NCBI GenBank assembly: GCA_964568355.1
Contig: CAZMRK010000390.1
Span: 1 to 9,534 of the forward strand
DNA length: 9,534 bases
DNA from: JAJPJX01 sp964568355
Lineage (GTDB): Bacteria > Acidobacteriota > Terriglobia > Bryobacterales > Bryobacteraceae
Direction: 5' to 3'
How positions within the stretch are numbered: position 1 is the stretch's first letter; the number at the start of each line of letters is the position of its first letter. Positions 1 through 6,719 of this stretch are shown here, piece after piece. Made by a program: the position numbers and the translations under genes. The notes under the pieces were generated by a model. The model was given only the letters and a program-made list of their open reading frames with translations. It searched no databases and was not told where the DNA came from.

Positions 1-111
1 GACTCCGAGGCCGGCATCGCCAGCGCGCTCGCCGCGGGCTTCGAGGTCGTCCGCATTCCCAGCCCCACCCAGACGGTTGCGCTCGTAGAGTCCCGCCTCG
101 CCGCCTCGTGA
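1..111 (+). CDS. HAD-superfamily hydrolase, C-terminal fragment
   Basis: Only the last 36 codons are present; the gene enters from the left edge and ends at TGA 109-111. The visible peptide opens with DSEAGIASALAAGFEVVRIP. This fits the end of subfamily I HAD phosphatases and beta-phosphoglucomutases, where a conserved acidic DSxxG motif (motif IV, which holds the catalytic magnesium) is followed by an Ala-rich helix with AAG and a short strand ending in V.IP. Such enzymes are cytoplasmic and act on sugar phosphates or other phosphomonoesters. The substrate cannot be read from this piece. The following gene starts 43 bases downstream on the same strand, so the two could be cotranscribed. Confidence 0.72.
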   Translation, partial: DSEAGIASALAAGFEVVRIPSPTQTVALVESRLAAS

Positions 112-142
112 TAATCTGATCTTGAATTCGCAATCATGCCAC

Positions 143-147
143 GGAGG
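143..147 (+). promoter_or_regulatory. Ribosome binding site of the amidohydrolase gene
   Basis: GGAGG lies seven bases before ATG 155. It decides the start: an in-frame TTG at 122 would lengthen the protein by 11 residues, but it has no such site and would put extra residues ahead of the signal peptide. Confidence 0.75.
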
Positions 148-154
148 TAGCACC

Positions 155-1351
155 ATGCAGTGGAAGCGTAGACATTGGTTTGCCGGTCTCGCCGGCGCAG
201 CCGCTACAGTTCTGGGGTCCGGCTGTTCCCGCCCGGGCCAGAAAGAAGCGGAGACCAAGGCTCCTGGCGCCAAGGCCGTCCTGCCGATCGAGCAGTACGA
301 GCCCAAAAGCATGTTGCACGCTGCCGAAACCAAGGTGCCGCGCGCCCGCTTTCCGGTGATCGATATCCACACGCACTTAACCTGGGTCAATCCCCGCGAT
401 CTCAAAGTGACCCACAACGGGACGGTGGAAGAGACGCTGGCCACCATGGACCGCAAGAATATCCGAACCCTGGTCAATGTCACCGGCGGCTCCGGCGAGG
501 CCCTTACCGAAGTCATCAGCCATTGGCAGACACCGCATCCTGACCGATTCATCGTCTTCACGGAGCCTTCCTGGAGCCGGGCTTCGGAGCCCGACTATCC
601 CAAGTTCCAGGGTGATCAGATCGAAAAGGCTCACCAGGCTGGCGCCAGGGGGCTCAAGGTTCTGAAGACCCTCGGCCTCTTTCTGCGGGACGGTGGCCCT
701 GACGGCAAGCTGGTGAAGGTCGACGACCCTCGCTTCGACCCCATGTGGGAAGCCGCCGGAGCACTCAAAATGCCGGTAACGATCCACACCTCGGATCCCG
801 AAGCGTTCTTCCTGCCCATCGACCGCTTCAATGAGCGTTATGAAGAGCTGAACGCCCACCCGGACTGGTCCTTTTACGGCCGAGACTTCCCCAGCAACCG
901 CGACCTGCAGGAGGCCCGCGCCCGAGTGATCGCGCGCCATCCCAAGACTCAGTTCATCGCCCTGCATGTCGCCGATTCGGAAGACCTGGCCTATACATCC
1001 AGCCTGCTTGATAAATATCCCAACATGAGCGTGGAGATCGCCGCCCGCATCGGCGAACTGGGCCGCCAGCCGCGCGCTTCGCGCAAATTTTTCGAGAAAT
1101 ACCAGGACCGTATCCTGTTTGGTACCGACGCCGTGCCCCACGGCGACGAATACCCGCAGCAAGTCTACGGCGATCTCCTCTATGAGATCTACTACCGCTT
1201 CCTGGAGACCGAAGACGAATATTTTGATTACGCACCCGCACGCATTCCGCCCCAGGGACGATGGAGAATCTACGGGCTGAGTCTTCCGGAAGGGATCCTG
1301 AAAAAGGTCTACAACGGCAACGCCGCCCGCCTGTTGAACTTGAAAGTTTAG
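155..1351 (+). CDS. Exported amidohydrolase (Amidohydro_2 / TIM-barrel metal hydrolase family)
   Basis: This 398-residue protein is probably a metal-dependent hydrolase or decarboxylase acting outside the cytoplasm. The N-terminus has KRRHWF (residues 4-9), a twin-arginine-like motif, then an Ala/Gly/Leu stretch ending at Cys24 in LGSGC. This suggests a Tat-exported lipoprotein, although the lipobox is imperfect because Leu is at -4 rather than -3. The mature domain begins with VIDIHTH, whose His72 and His74 are the usual first metal ligands. Later candidate ligands are His211 (VTIHTSDP), His271 (LHVAD) and Asp325 in FGTDAVPHG, in the order expected for amidohydrolase barrels. The Amidohydro_2 family includes decarboxylases and lactone hydrolases, so the substrate is not predictable. 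The gene converges on the PFK-like gene, with 73 bases between the two stops. ATG 155 is chosen for its well-placed GGAGG. Confidence 0.85.
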   Translation: MQWKRRHWFAGLAGAAATVLGSGCSRPGQKEAETKAPGAKAVLPIEQYEPKSMLHAAETKVPRARFPVIDIHTHLTWVNPRDLKVTHNGTVEETLATMDRKNIRTLVNVTGGSGEALTEVISHWQTPHPDRFIVFTEPSWSRASEPDYPKFQGDQIEKAHQAGARGLKVLKTLGLFLRDGGPDGKLVKVDDPRFDPMWEAAGALKMPVTIHTSDPEAFFLPIDRFNERYEELNAHPDWSFYGRDFPSNRDLQEARARVIARHPKTQFIALHVADSEDLAYTSSLLDKYPNMSVEIAARIGELGRQPRASRKFFEKYQDRILFGTDAVPHGDEYPQQVYGDLLYEIYYRFLETEDEYFDYAPARIPPQGRWRIYGLSLPEGILKKVYNGNAARLLNLKV

Positions 1352-1424
1352 CAGCCGGTGGCAAAGCTGCTGCTGACTCCACCGAACCGCGCGTAAGCAA
1401 GCGGATCTTGTCGCGGCTGCCCGG
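1352..1424. other. Short convergent intergenic region
   Basis: These 73 bases separate the stops of two convergent genes, where a bidirectional terminator would be expected. The only structure I see is AGCAGC (1350-1355) facing GCTGCT (1366-1371) across a 10-base loop. No T tract follows on either strand, so I do not call a terminator. Confidence 0.4.
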
Positions 1425-2627
1425 CTACACGCTCGCAGGCACCGAAACCTCCCGCAAGCGAGGCCGTGCTTCGATCTCGCCCGCCAGCGGGGCTACATAG
1501 TCCAGAAACGGCGGCAGGACATCGTTGCCTTTTGGGTGGATCCAGGCCCCCGGCAGCAGCCTTTCCGCGTTGGCTACCTTCGCAAGCGGCGCCAGCCCCG
1601 TCGTCACCCGGTAAACCGTACCCGGCTCTCGCACCAGGGTCACCATCACGTCGTTCGCTCCGCCGATCGCCGCGCACACCGCCTGCTGGCCGCAAAGATA
1701 GGCTTCCTGATAGTCCGTCTCGGAAAGAAACGCCATACTGGATCGCCCCAGCAGTCCCGGCTTTTCGCTCCGCGCCCGCAGTTTGAGGCGCGAGGTGATG
1801 AGCTGTGCCAGCACGTGCGCCAGATTCCCGGTCAGGCGGTGCTGGAAGCCGTCCGCGGCCACCAGGTCGGCGCCGAAAGGCTCGCCCTTATCGTCGGTCT
1901 GGCCTTCGCACACCGCGATTACCGCCTGTCCCAGCCTGCGGTATACGCCTTCCACATTCGCCAGGAACTGTTCGGCGCTGATCGGATGCTCCGGGAAATA
2001 GATCAGGTGGGGAGGATCATCGGGCTCCTTACGAGCCAGTGCCGAGGCCGCTACCAGCCACCCGGCATTGCGTCCCATCACCTCCAGCACCGTCACCCGC
2101 GCCGGCAACTCGCGGATATCCGCGCCAATGTCTCGCGCGGCGCAGGCAATGAAGCGCGCCGCCGAACCGTACCCTGGACAGTGGTCGGTCTCCGCGAGGT
2201 CATTGTCGATGGTCTTGGGAATCCCGATGACCCGCAGGTCATAGCCCGTCTCCGCAGCCAGGCGCGCCACGCGGCTGGCCGTGTCCATCGAATCGTTGCC
2301 GCCGTTATAGAAAAAATAGCGCACGTTGTGTGCGCGGAACACCGCCAGGATGCGCTCGAAATCGGCAGTCGAGACCTTTCGCCGGCACGATCCCAGTGCC
2401 GAACCCGGTGTGCGGCCGATGCGCCGCACCAGTTCTGCGTCCTGCTGGTCCAGGTCCAGCAGATCTTCATTCAGTACGCCCAGGATGCCGTGCCGGGCGC
2501 CGTATAGGGCCGTGATCTCCGTGTGACGCCGGCGTTCTTCCATAACTCCGGCCAGGCTGGCGTTGATCACCTGCGTAGGCCCGCCGCCGTGCGCCACCAC
2601 GGCCGCTCCTGAGAGAGATCCGCTCAT
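1425..2627 (-). CDS. pfp: Phosphofructokinase-family enzyme, probably pyrophosphate-dependent
   Basis: This 400-residue cytoplasmic enzyme would phosphorylate a ketose 6-phosphate, normally fructose 6-phosphate to fructose 1,6-bisphosphate. The PFK fold is clear: HGGGPTQVINA at residues 13-23 (phosphate donor loop), GGNDS at 109-113, PKTIDND at 137-143 with the catalytic Asp141, and MGRNAGW at 184-190. Two residues set donor preference in this family. ATP enzymes have Gly in GGDGS and Gly in PGTIDND; PPi enzymes have Asp and Lys. Here they are Asp112 and Lys138, so PPi is predicted. The length exceeds the roughly 320 residues of E. coli PfkA and fits longer PPi-type clades. The gene follows the AgaS-like gene after six bases, and a GAGGA (2638-2642) inside that gene's end lies ten bases before this ATG. 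The context makes tagatose 6-phosphate or another ketose phosphate a possible alternative substrate. Confidence 0.9.
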   Translation of the reverse strand: MSGSLSGAAVVAHGGGPTQVINASLAGVMEERRRHTEITALYGARHGILGVLNEDLLDLDQQDAELVRRIGRTPGSALGSCRRKVSTADFERILAVFRAHNVRYFFYNGGNDSMDTASRVARLAAETGYDLRVIGIPKTIDNDLAETDHCPGYGSAARFIACAARDIGADIRELPARVTVLEVMGRNAGWLVAASALARKEPDDPPHLIYFPEHPISAEQFLANVEGVYRRLGQAVIAVCEGQTDDKGEPFGADLVAADGFQHRLTGNLAHVLAQLITSRLKLRARSEKPGLLGRSSMAFLSETDYQEAYLCGQQAVCAAIGGANDVMVTLVREPGTVYRVTTGLAPLAKVANAERLLPGAWIHPKGNDVLPPFLDYVAPLAGEIEARPRLREVSVPASV

Positions 2628-2633
2628 CTGCGT

Positions 2634-3698
2634 TCAATCCTCGTAAACGTGCACACCCGCTACCACCCGGTTGATGACCCCGGCCGGACTGGGATTGTCC
2701 GGATCGAGCCCCAGCCGCAGGCTGAGATGATATGCCAGCAACTGGGCGAATACGATCTCGGTCGGTGTCCGTAGCTCGTCCGCAAGCGCGGATGCCTCGG
2801 TCGAAATCACTTCGTCAAACAAGCCGCTATCTTCGCCCGCGTCGCCGAGCGCCACCAGGCGGCCCAGGCCTTTGGATTTCAATTCCCTTACCAGGTCCAA
2901 TTCGTACCGGCGTCTTCCTGCATCCGACGAAAGCAGGCAGAGCACCAGGCTATCAGCCTCGAGAAAACTCATCGGGCCGTGCCGCAAGCCCAGGAATGTC
3001 TCCGCCATCGGCGCCACGCGGCCCGCCGTCATCTCCAGAATCTTGAGCCGCCCCTCTCGCGCCGCTCCGAACAGGACGCCCGATGCCAGTACCACCGCTC
3101 GCTTGGGCGGCTGGTCCGCCAGCGCCTGCGCCCTCTCCTCGATATCGGCGAGAGACTCGCGCACCGCCCGGCTCATTCCCGAAACGGCGCCTGCCACCTC
3201 GCGAGGTTTCGCCAGCGTCAGGCCGGCCAGAACCAGGTTCGAAAAGGAACTGGTCATGGCCAGGCTGCGATCGTTCGTCCGCGGATCGAGCACAATCGCC
3301 TCCACGCCTTCCGCCAGGGCCAGCTTGCCCTGGCCGTTGCAGGTCACCGCCAGGTGCCGCACGCCCGGCAGCCCGCGCCGGATCTTCTCGACCACCGCCA
3401 TGCTCTCCGGGCTATCGCCCGAGCGAGCGAAGGAAACGACCAGCCCTTCGTCCTCCAGATACTGTCGAAAGTCGAGAAACAGTTCCGTGGAGGCCACCGC
3501 ACGCGAACCCGGCCATGCCGCTTCCACGGCTTGCGCGGCGTACGCCGAGGTACCGGCGCCGGTCAGTATCACCGGCCCTCTTGTAGCAACCGGCCCATGT
3601 TCCAGCACCCGCCGCACGGTATCCGGCCATGTCTCGGGCTGTTGCCGGATTTCGGCGTGCGTATAGCGTCCCGCTGTCTGGATATCGGATCCTGCCAT
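2634..3698 (-). CDS. agaS: AgaS-like SIS-domain sugar-phosphate isomerase/deaminase
   Basis: This is a 354-residue cytoplasmic protein with two SIS (sugar isomerase) domains. AgaS proteins are described as galactosamine 6-phosphate deaminase/isomerases giving tagatose 6-phosphate, or as aldose-ketose isomerases. Signs of the family are EIRQQPETW near the N-terminus (16-24), the first sugar-phosphate loop GAGTS (47-51), FARSGDSPES (90-99), MTSSFSN (148-154), the GlmS-like LRHGP (238-242) and the C-terminal DNPSPAG..NRVV.GV. There is no glutaminase domain, so this is not GlmS. It is slightly shorter than the roughly 380-residue E. coli AgaS. It is the first gene of a pair with the PFK-like gene. 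Two ATGs are adjacent (3701 and 3698); GAGGA directly abuts the first and sits three bases from the second, so I prefer the second. The exact substrate is uncertain. Confidence 0.87.
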   Translation of the reverse strand: MAGSDIQTAGRYTHAEIRQQPETWPDTVRRVLEHGPVATRGPVILTGAGTSAYAAQAVEAAWPGSRAVASTELFLDFRQYLEDEGLVVSFARSGDSPESMAVVEKIRRGLPGVRHLAVTCNGQGKLALAEGVEAIVLDPRTNDRSLAMTSSFSNLVLAGLTLAKPREVAGAVSGMSRAVRESLADIEERAQALADQPPKRAVVLASGVLFGAAREGRLKILEMTAGRVAPMAETFLGLRHGPMSFLEADSLVLCLLSSDAGRRRYELDLVRELKSKGLGRLVALGDAGEDSGLFDEVISTEASALADELRTPTEIVFAQLLAYHLSLRLGLDPDNPSPAGVINRVVAGVHVYED

Positions 3699-3767
3699 CA
3701 TTCCTCAGGATAGCAATGCGACCGGCTGCGCACTACCATAAAATAGATTCGGACCCACGAGGCGAAT
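3699..3767. promoter_or_regulatory. Divergent promoter region between agaS and the lipoprotein gene
   Basis: This short gap must hold the start signals of both divergent genes. An AT-rich patch at 3738-3746 contains TAAAAT (3739-3744) on the plus strand and TATTTT on the minus strand, each one or two changes from a -10 box. I see no good -35 element at the right spacing for either, so exact promoters are not assigned. GAGG (3759-3762) is the ribosome binding site for ATG 3768. GAGGA on the minus strand (3702-3706) serves agaS. No operator palindrome is evident. Confidence 0.4.
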
Positions 3768-5141
3768 ATGCGCAAGTTCTCTCTATGGTTGTGGAGTGTC
3801 TTCCTGTTGTCTTTGCCCGCCTGCAACCCGGCGCGGCAGCCCGCAGAGCGGCCGTCGGCGCCGGCCGGGAAGACGGCTGGCCGCTTGGTGGGCCACATCT
3901 GGAACTCCGGCTTTGCCGATGCGCACGATACTTATAACGCGATCTCGACCGCCAGCGACGGACGGATCTATTATGTGCTCTCCTCCGAGAAGCACGATGT
4001 CGCCGCGCAAATGTACGTGTTCGAGCCTCCCACGCAGAAGATCACCCACCTCGGCGACCTGACCGAGGCGTCGGGGGAAAAGAACGCCAAGGCCGTTTCT
4101 CAGGGTAAGTCCCACGTCAACTTCGTGGAACATAACGGAAAGCTCTATTTCGCCACCCACATCGGTTACTACAGCATCATCGACGGCATGGAGAAGCCGG
4201 GCATTCCGCCGGCCGGCTTCCAGCCGTACCCCGGCGGCCATTTCCTCTCCTACGACATGCGCAGCGGCCAGTTCGAAAACCTGGCCATCGCGCCTTTTCA
4301 CCAGGGCATCATCACGATGACCATGGACCCGCAGCGCGGGCGCCTCTACGGCATCTCCTGGCCCACCGGATACTTCCTCCGCTACGATCTGGCAACCAAG
4401 GAGCTAAGGAATCTCGGGTTGATCTCTCAAAAGGGCGAAGACGGGAAGGGTCCAACCTACCGCACCCTTTGCCGGTCGATGGTGGTCCATCCTGCTGACG
4501 GCTCAGTCTACTTCAGCAATGGAGATGGGGATATTCTCCGCTACCGCCACGATCGCGATGCCATTGAGACCGTCCAGGGCGAAGATCTCCGCAAAGACTA
4601 CTTCGGTCTCTATGACCCCACTTCCCCCGGGCACATGGGGTATAACTGGCGCCAGGCTTTCTGGTATGCGCCCGAAAGCAAAATCTACGCCGTCCACGGG
4701 AATTCCGGCTATCTTTTCCGCTTCGATCCGGCGGTTCCGCGAGTCGAGGTCCTCGACCGCATCACCTCCGAGCCTTCCCAGCGTAGCGGCATGTTCGACC
4801 AGTTCAGTTACGGATATCTGGGCTTCAGCCTGGGACCGGATGGACGGACGATCTACTACCTCACCGGCGGCCCCATCTATGAGAACGGCAAAAGAGTCGC
4901 CGGCAAGAGTGCCACCGCCAAGGGCGAAGCCAAGGGGCTCGAAGACCTCCACCTGGTGACTTGGGACATCCCCACCGGCACCTACCGCGACCACGGAGCC
5001 ATCTTCTTCCCCAACGGCGACCGTCCCGCCTACGTCAATTCGCTGGCGGTGGGCAAGGATGGCACTGCCTACTTCCTTTCCCGAGTCACCGAAAACGGCC
5101 GCGCCCGGACCGACCTGGTCAGCGTCCCACCGGTTCTCTGA
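3768..5141 (+). CDS. Secreted lipoprotein with propeller-like repeats, function unknown
   Basis: This 457-residue protein starts with a typical lipoprotein signal: MRKFS, a hydrophobic core, then LPAC with the lipidated Cys19. It is therefore expected to be membrane-anchored in the envelope. A Pro/Ala-rich linker follows (about 20-37). The rest is rich in recurring blade-like strings ending in aromatic plus polar residues, such as DGRIYYVLSS, NGKLYFATH, RGRLYGISW, DGSVYFSNGDGD, ESKIYAVHGNSG, DGRTIYYLTGG and DGTAYFLSR. Roughly seven such units fit a beta-propeller of the kind seen in SMP-30/NHL/quinoprotein-like proteins. I see no catalytic motif that fixes a function. The gene is divergent from agaS and followed by a long non-coding stretch, so it is probably monocistronic. 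GAGG five bases before the ATG supports the start. Confidence 0.8.
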   Translation: MRKFSLWLWSVFLLSLPACNPARQPAERPSAPAGKTAGRLVGHIWNSGFADAHDTYNAISTASDGRIYYVLSSEKHDVAAQMYVFEPPTQKITHLGDLTEASGEKNAKAVSQGKSHVNFVEHNGKLYFATHIGYYSIIDGMEKPGIPPAGFQPYPGGHFLSYDMRSGQFENLAIAPFHQGIITMTMDPQRGRLYGISWPTGYFLRYDLATKELRNLGLISQKGEDGKGPTYRTLCRSMVVHPADGSVYFSNGDGDILRYRHDRDAIETVQGEDLRKDYFGLYDPTSPGHMGYNWRQAFWYAPESKIYAVHGNSGYLFRFDPAVPRVEVLDRITSEPSQRSGMFDQFSYGYLGFSLGPDGRTIYYLTGGPIYENGKRVAGKSATAKGEAKGLEDLHLVTWDIPTGTYRDHGAIFFPNGDRPAYVNSLAVGKDGTAYFLSRVTENGRARTDLVSVPPVL

Positions 5142-5145
5142 GCGG

Positions 5146-5227
5146 AACTTCGGTAGGGTACGCCTGGGATGCTTCTCACACCGGGCGAAGTAGCGGCGGA
5201 AGCCAGGAGACGTGCCCTACCGAACTT
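5146..5227. repeat. Long imperfect inverted repeat, REP-like element candidate
   Basis: The arms are 5146-5162 and 5211-5227. The core CGGTAGGGTACG pairs with CGTGCCCTACCG over 12 positions; in RNA the single T/G position is a wobble pair, so the core is fully paired. The stem extends outward by five positions with one mismatch. Inside, CCTGG (5163-5167) can pair with CCAGG (5203-5207) after a three-base bulge, and CTTC (5172-5175) can pair with a nearby GAAG. It starts five bases after the lipoprotein stop, so it would form at the 3' end of that transcript, where it could protect or end the message. It may also be a dispersed genomic repeat. Confidence 0.65.
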
Positions 5228-5229
5228 GC

Positions 5230-5251
5230 CTGGGAGGCGCCAGCCTCCCAG
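5230..5251. repeat. Perfect GC-rich hairpin, nine-base stem
   Basis: CTGGGAGGC (5230-5238) is followed by the loop GCCA and GCCTCCCAG (5243-5251), a perfect nine-pair stem that begins three bases after the larger inverted repeat. No T tract follows on either strand, so it is not a canonical intrinsic terminator. Tandem placement with the first repeat suggests one composite intergenic element. Confidence 0.7.
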
Positions 5252-5276
5252 AAACTCGTATACACGGATAGAGTAG

Positions 5277-5301
5277 TTTTGGAGCAATTGGGACTCCAAA
5301 A
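5277..5301. repeat. AT-flanked hairpin, eight-base stem
   Basis: TTTTGGAG (5277-5284) and CTCCAAAA (5294-5301) pair perfectly across a nine-base loop. The A/T ends belong to the stem and no separate T tract follows, so this could be a weak terminator or a protein-binding dyad. The role is unknown. Confidence 0.5.
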
Positions 5302-5353
5302 ATAAGCCTCGTGTTTTCAGTGCGGCCTCGCTCGTGAGGATAGAGACCTTTAC

Positions 5354-5370
5354 ACGGCTACCGTTTTTTT
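5354..5370 (+). terminator. Weak intrinsic-terminator-like hairpin with T tract
   Basis: ACGG (5354-5357), loop CTA and CCGT (5361-5364) form a four-pair stem running into seven T (5364-5370). The T run is the longest in the neighbourhood. The stem is short, so this may be chance. If real it would end transcripts from the left or attenuate the operon, since the next gene starts 35 bases later. Confidence 0.25.
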
Positions 5371-5405
5371 CCACACGGCCCTAGAATCAAAGAGGATTGC
5401 GTATC

Positions 5406-6719
5406 GTGAACGGAAAACTACCGGGGCCTCGTGCGCGGGAGATTATCGCCCGCGACCACCGCATTATTTCGCCCTCCTACACGCGCAGCTATCCGCTCGT
5501 CGCCAGCCGCGGCCAGGGAGCCATGGTCGAAGATGTCGACGGCAACCGTTTCCTGGACTTCAATGCCGGCATCGCCGTGGTAGCGACCGGCCACTGCCAC
5601 CCCAAGGTGGTACAGGCCATACAGGATCAGGCCACGCGCCTGATCCACATGTCGGGCACCGCTTTCTATTACGAAGAACTGGTACTTCTGGCTGAAAAGC
5701 TCGCGGCCGTTTCCCCTGGCGGCGTGCCCCGGCGCGTCTCTTTCGGCAACTCCGGAGCGGAGGCAATCGAAGGGGCCCTGAAGCTGGCTCGCTATCATAC
5801 CGGACGCGATAAGTTCCTTGCTTTCTTAGGTGGCTTCCACGGACGGACGATGGGCGCCCTCTCGCTCACGGCCAGCAAAGCCGTCCAACGCCGCGGCTTC
5901 GGGCCGCTGGTTCCCGGCGTGGTGCATGCGCCTTATCCTTACTGCTATCGCTGCCCCTTTGGCCGGCAGCCGGAGACCTGCGCCGTCGAGTGCGCGCGGC
6001 ACATCGAGCAACTCTTCAAGACCATCGCTCCCGCCGAGGAGGTGGCAGCCGTGGTGGTCGAGCCTGTGCAAGGCGAGGGCGGATATATCGTTCCACCCCG
6101 GAAGTTCTTCGATGAACTGCAGCGGATCGCGAGCCAATCTGGTATCCTGCTGATTTTTGACGAGGTACAGTCGGGCATGGGCCGCACCGGCAAGTTCTGG
6201 GCAGCCGAACATTTCGATGCCGTCCCGGATATCTTCGCGGTGGCCAAGGGGATCGCCAGCGGCCTGCCGCTGGGTGCCACGGTGGCCCGAGCCGAGATCA
6301 TGCAATGGCCGCCGGGCGCGCATGCCTCTACGTTTGGAGGCAACCCGGTCGCATGCGCCGCCGCCCTCGTTACGCTGGAGTTACTGGAGCAGGAACTGGT
6401 GGAAAATGCCGCACGCATGGGGGAGTTCCTGATGGACCGGATGCGGCAATGGCCGCAGCGATTTCCACAGGTCGGCGAAGTACGCGGTCTGGGCCTGATG
6501 CTGGGTATCGAGATGGTCCGCGATCCCGCCACCCGGGAGAAAGCCCCTGAACTGCGGGACCGAGTACTGCATCTGGCCTTCGAACGCGGCCTGCTGGTGC
6601 TGGGGGCCGGCGAAAATTCCATCCGGCTGAGCCCGCCGCTCGTCATCACACGCGATCAATGCGTTTTCGCCCTGGACGTCCTGGAAGAGTGCCTGAACCT
6701 CGCGATCGAAAAAAATTGA
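5406..6719 (+). CDS. Class III PLP aminotransferase (4-aminobutyrate/acetylornithine aminotransferase-like)
   Basis: This is a 437-residue cytoplasmic pyridoxal-phosphate enzyme that should move the terminal amino group of an omega-amino acid (GABA, ornithine, acetylornithine or similar) to a keto acid. Fold-type I signatures include MVEDVDGNRFLDF near the N-terminus, NSGAEA (cofactor phosphate binding), GGFHGRTMGALS, FDEVQSGMGRTG with Asp252 contacting the pyridine nitrogen, and AKG with the Schiff-base Lys281. The opening LPGPRAREIIARDHRIISPSYTR-type sequence resembles archaeal broad-specificity GABA/ornithine aminotransferases and amino-acid racemases, so racemase activity is an alternative. 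A four-cysteine cluster (Cys180, 183, 192, 196) stands out. Start choice: AGAGGA (5391-5396) sits nine bases before GTG 5406 but directly abuts an in-frame TTG at 5397, so GTG is preferred. It is the first gene of the operon, and its stop overlaps the likely start of the methyltransferase gene. Confidence 0.9.
   Translation: MNGKLPGPRAREIIARDHRIISPSYTRSYPLVASRGQGAMVEDVDGNRFLDFNAGIAVVATGHCHPKVVQAIQDQATRLIHMSGTAFYYEELVLLAEKLAAVSPGGVPRRVSFGNSGAEAIEGALKLARYHTGRDKFLAFLGGFHGRTMGALSLTASKAVQRRGFGPLVPGVVHAPYPYCYRCPFGRQPETCAVECARHIEQLFKTIAPAEEVAAVVVEPVQGEGGYIVPPRKFFDELQRIASQSGILLIFDEVQSGMGRTGKFWAAEHFDAVPDIFAVAKGIASGLPLGATVARAEIMQWPPGAHASTFGGNPVACAAALVTLELLEQELVENAARMGEFLMDRMRQWPQRFPQVGEVRGLGLMLGIEMVRDPATREKAPELRDRVLHLAFERGLLVLGAGENSIRLSPPLVITRDQCVFALDVLEECLNLAIEKN

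Larger units (their letters stand above)
5142..5405. other. Non-coding region with stacked inverted repeats
   Basis: About 264 bases without a supported gene separate the lipoprotein gene from the five-gene operon. It holds a long imperfect inverted repeat (5146-5227), a perfect GC-rich hairpin (5230-5251), an AT-flanked hairpin (5277-5301) and a weak hairpin followed by seven T (5354-5370). The operon promoter should lie in its right half. TAGAAT at 5382-5387 resembles a -10 box, but it has no partner -35 and sits too close to the start codon, so no promoter is called. AGAGGA (5391-5396) is the ribosome binding site of the next gene. Confidence 0.6.

Noticed and set aside
110..115. GATAAT as a -10 box for the amidohydrolase gene
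   Set aside because: No -35 element lies at 16-18 bases upstream; TTGCGC (77-82) is 27 bases away.
377..1162. Open frame of 261 codons on the minus strand opposite the amidohydrolase
   Set aside because: It is antisense to a gene with clear family motifs, lacks a ribosome site and known motifs, and is explained by GC-rich codon use.
1350..1371. AGCAGC/GCTGCT inverted repeat between the convergent genes, as a terminator
   Set aside because: The six-pair stem has a ten-base loop and no T tract on either strand.
1536..2507. Open frame of 323 codons on the plus strand opposite the PFK-like gene
   Set aside because: Its Arg/His/Gln-rich composition without motifs is typical of an antisense shadow; the opposite strand encodes all PFK signatures.
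2872..3713. Two overlapping plus-strand open frames opposite agaS
   Set aside because: Both are Arg/Pro/Ser-rich low-complexity translations antisense to a well-supported SIS protein.
5069..5374. Minus-strand open frame of 101 codons across the 5142-5405 gap
   Set aside because: It spans the inverted repeats, has no motif, and overlaps the end of the lipoprotein gene in antisense.
5142..5405. Riboswitch or CRISPR-like array in the long intergenic region
   Set aside because: There are no regularly spaced direct repeats and I recognise no conserved riboswitch core; only hairpins are evident.
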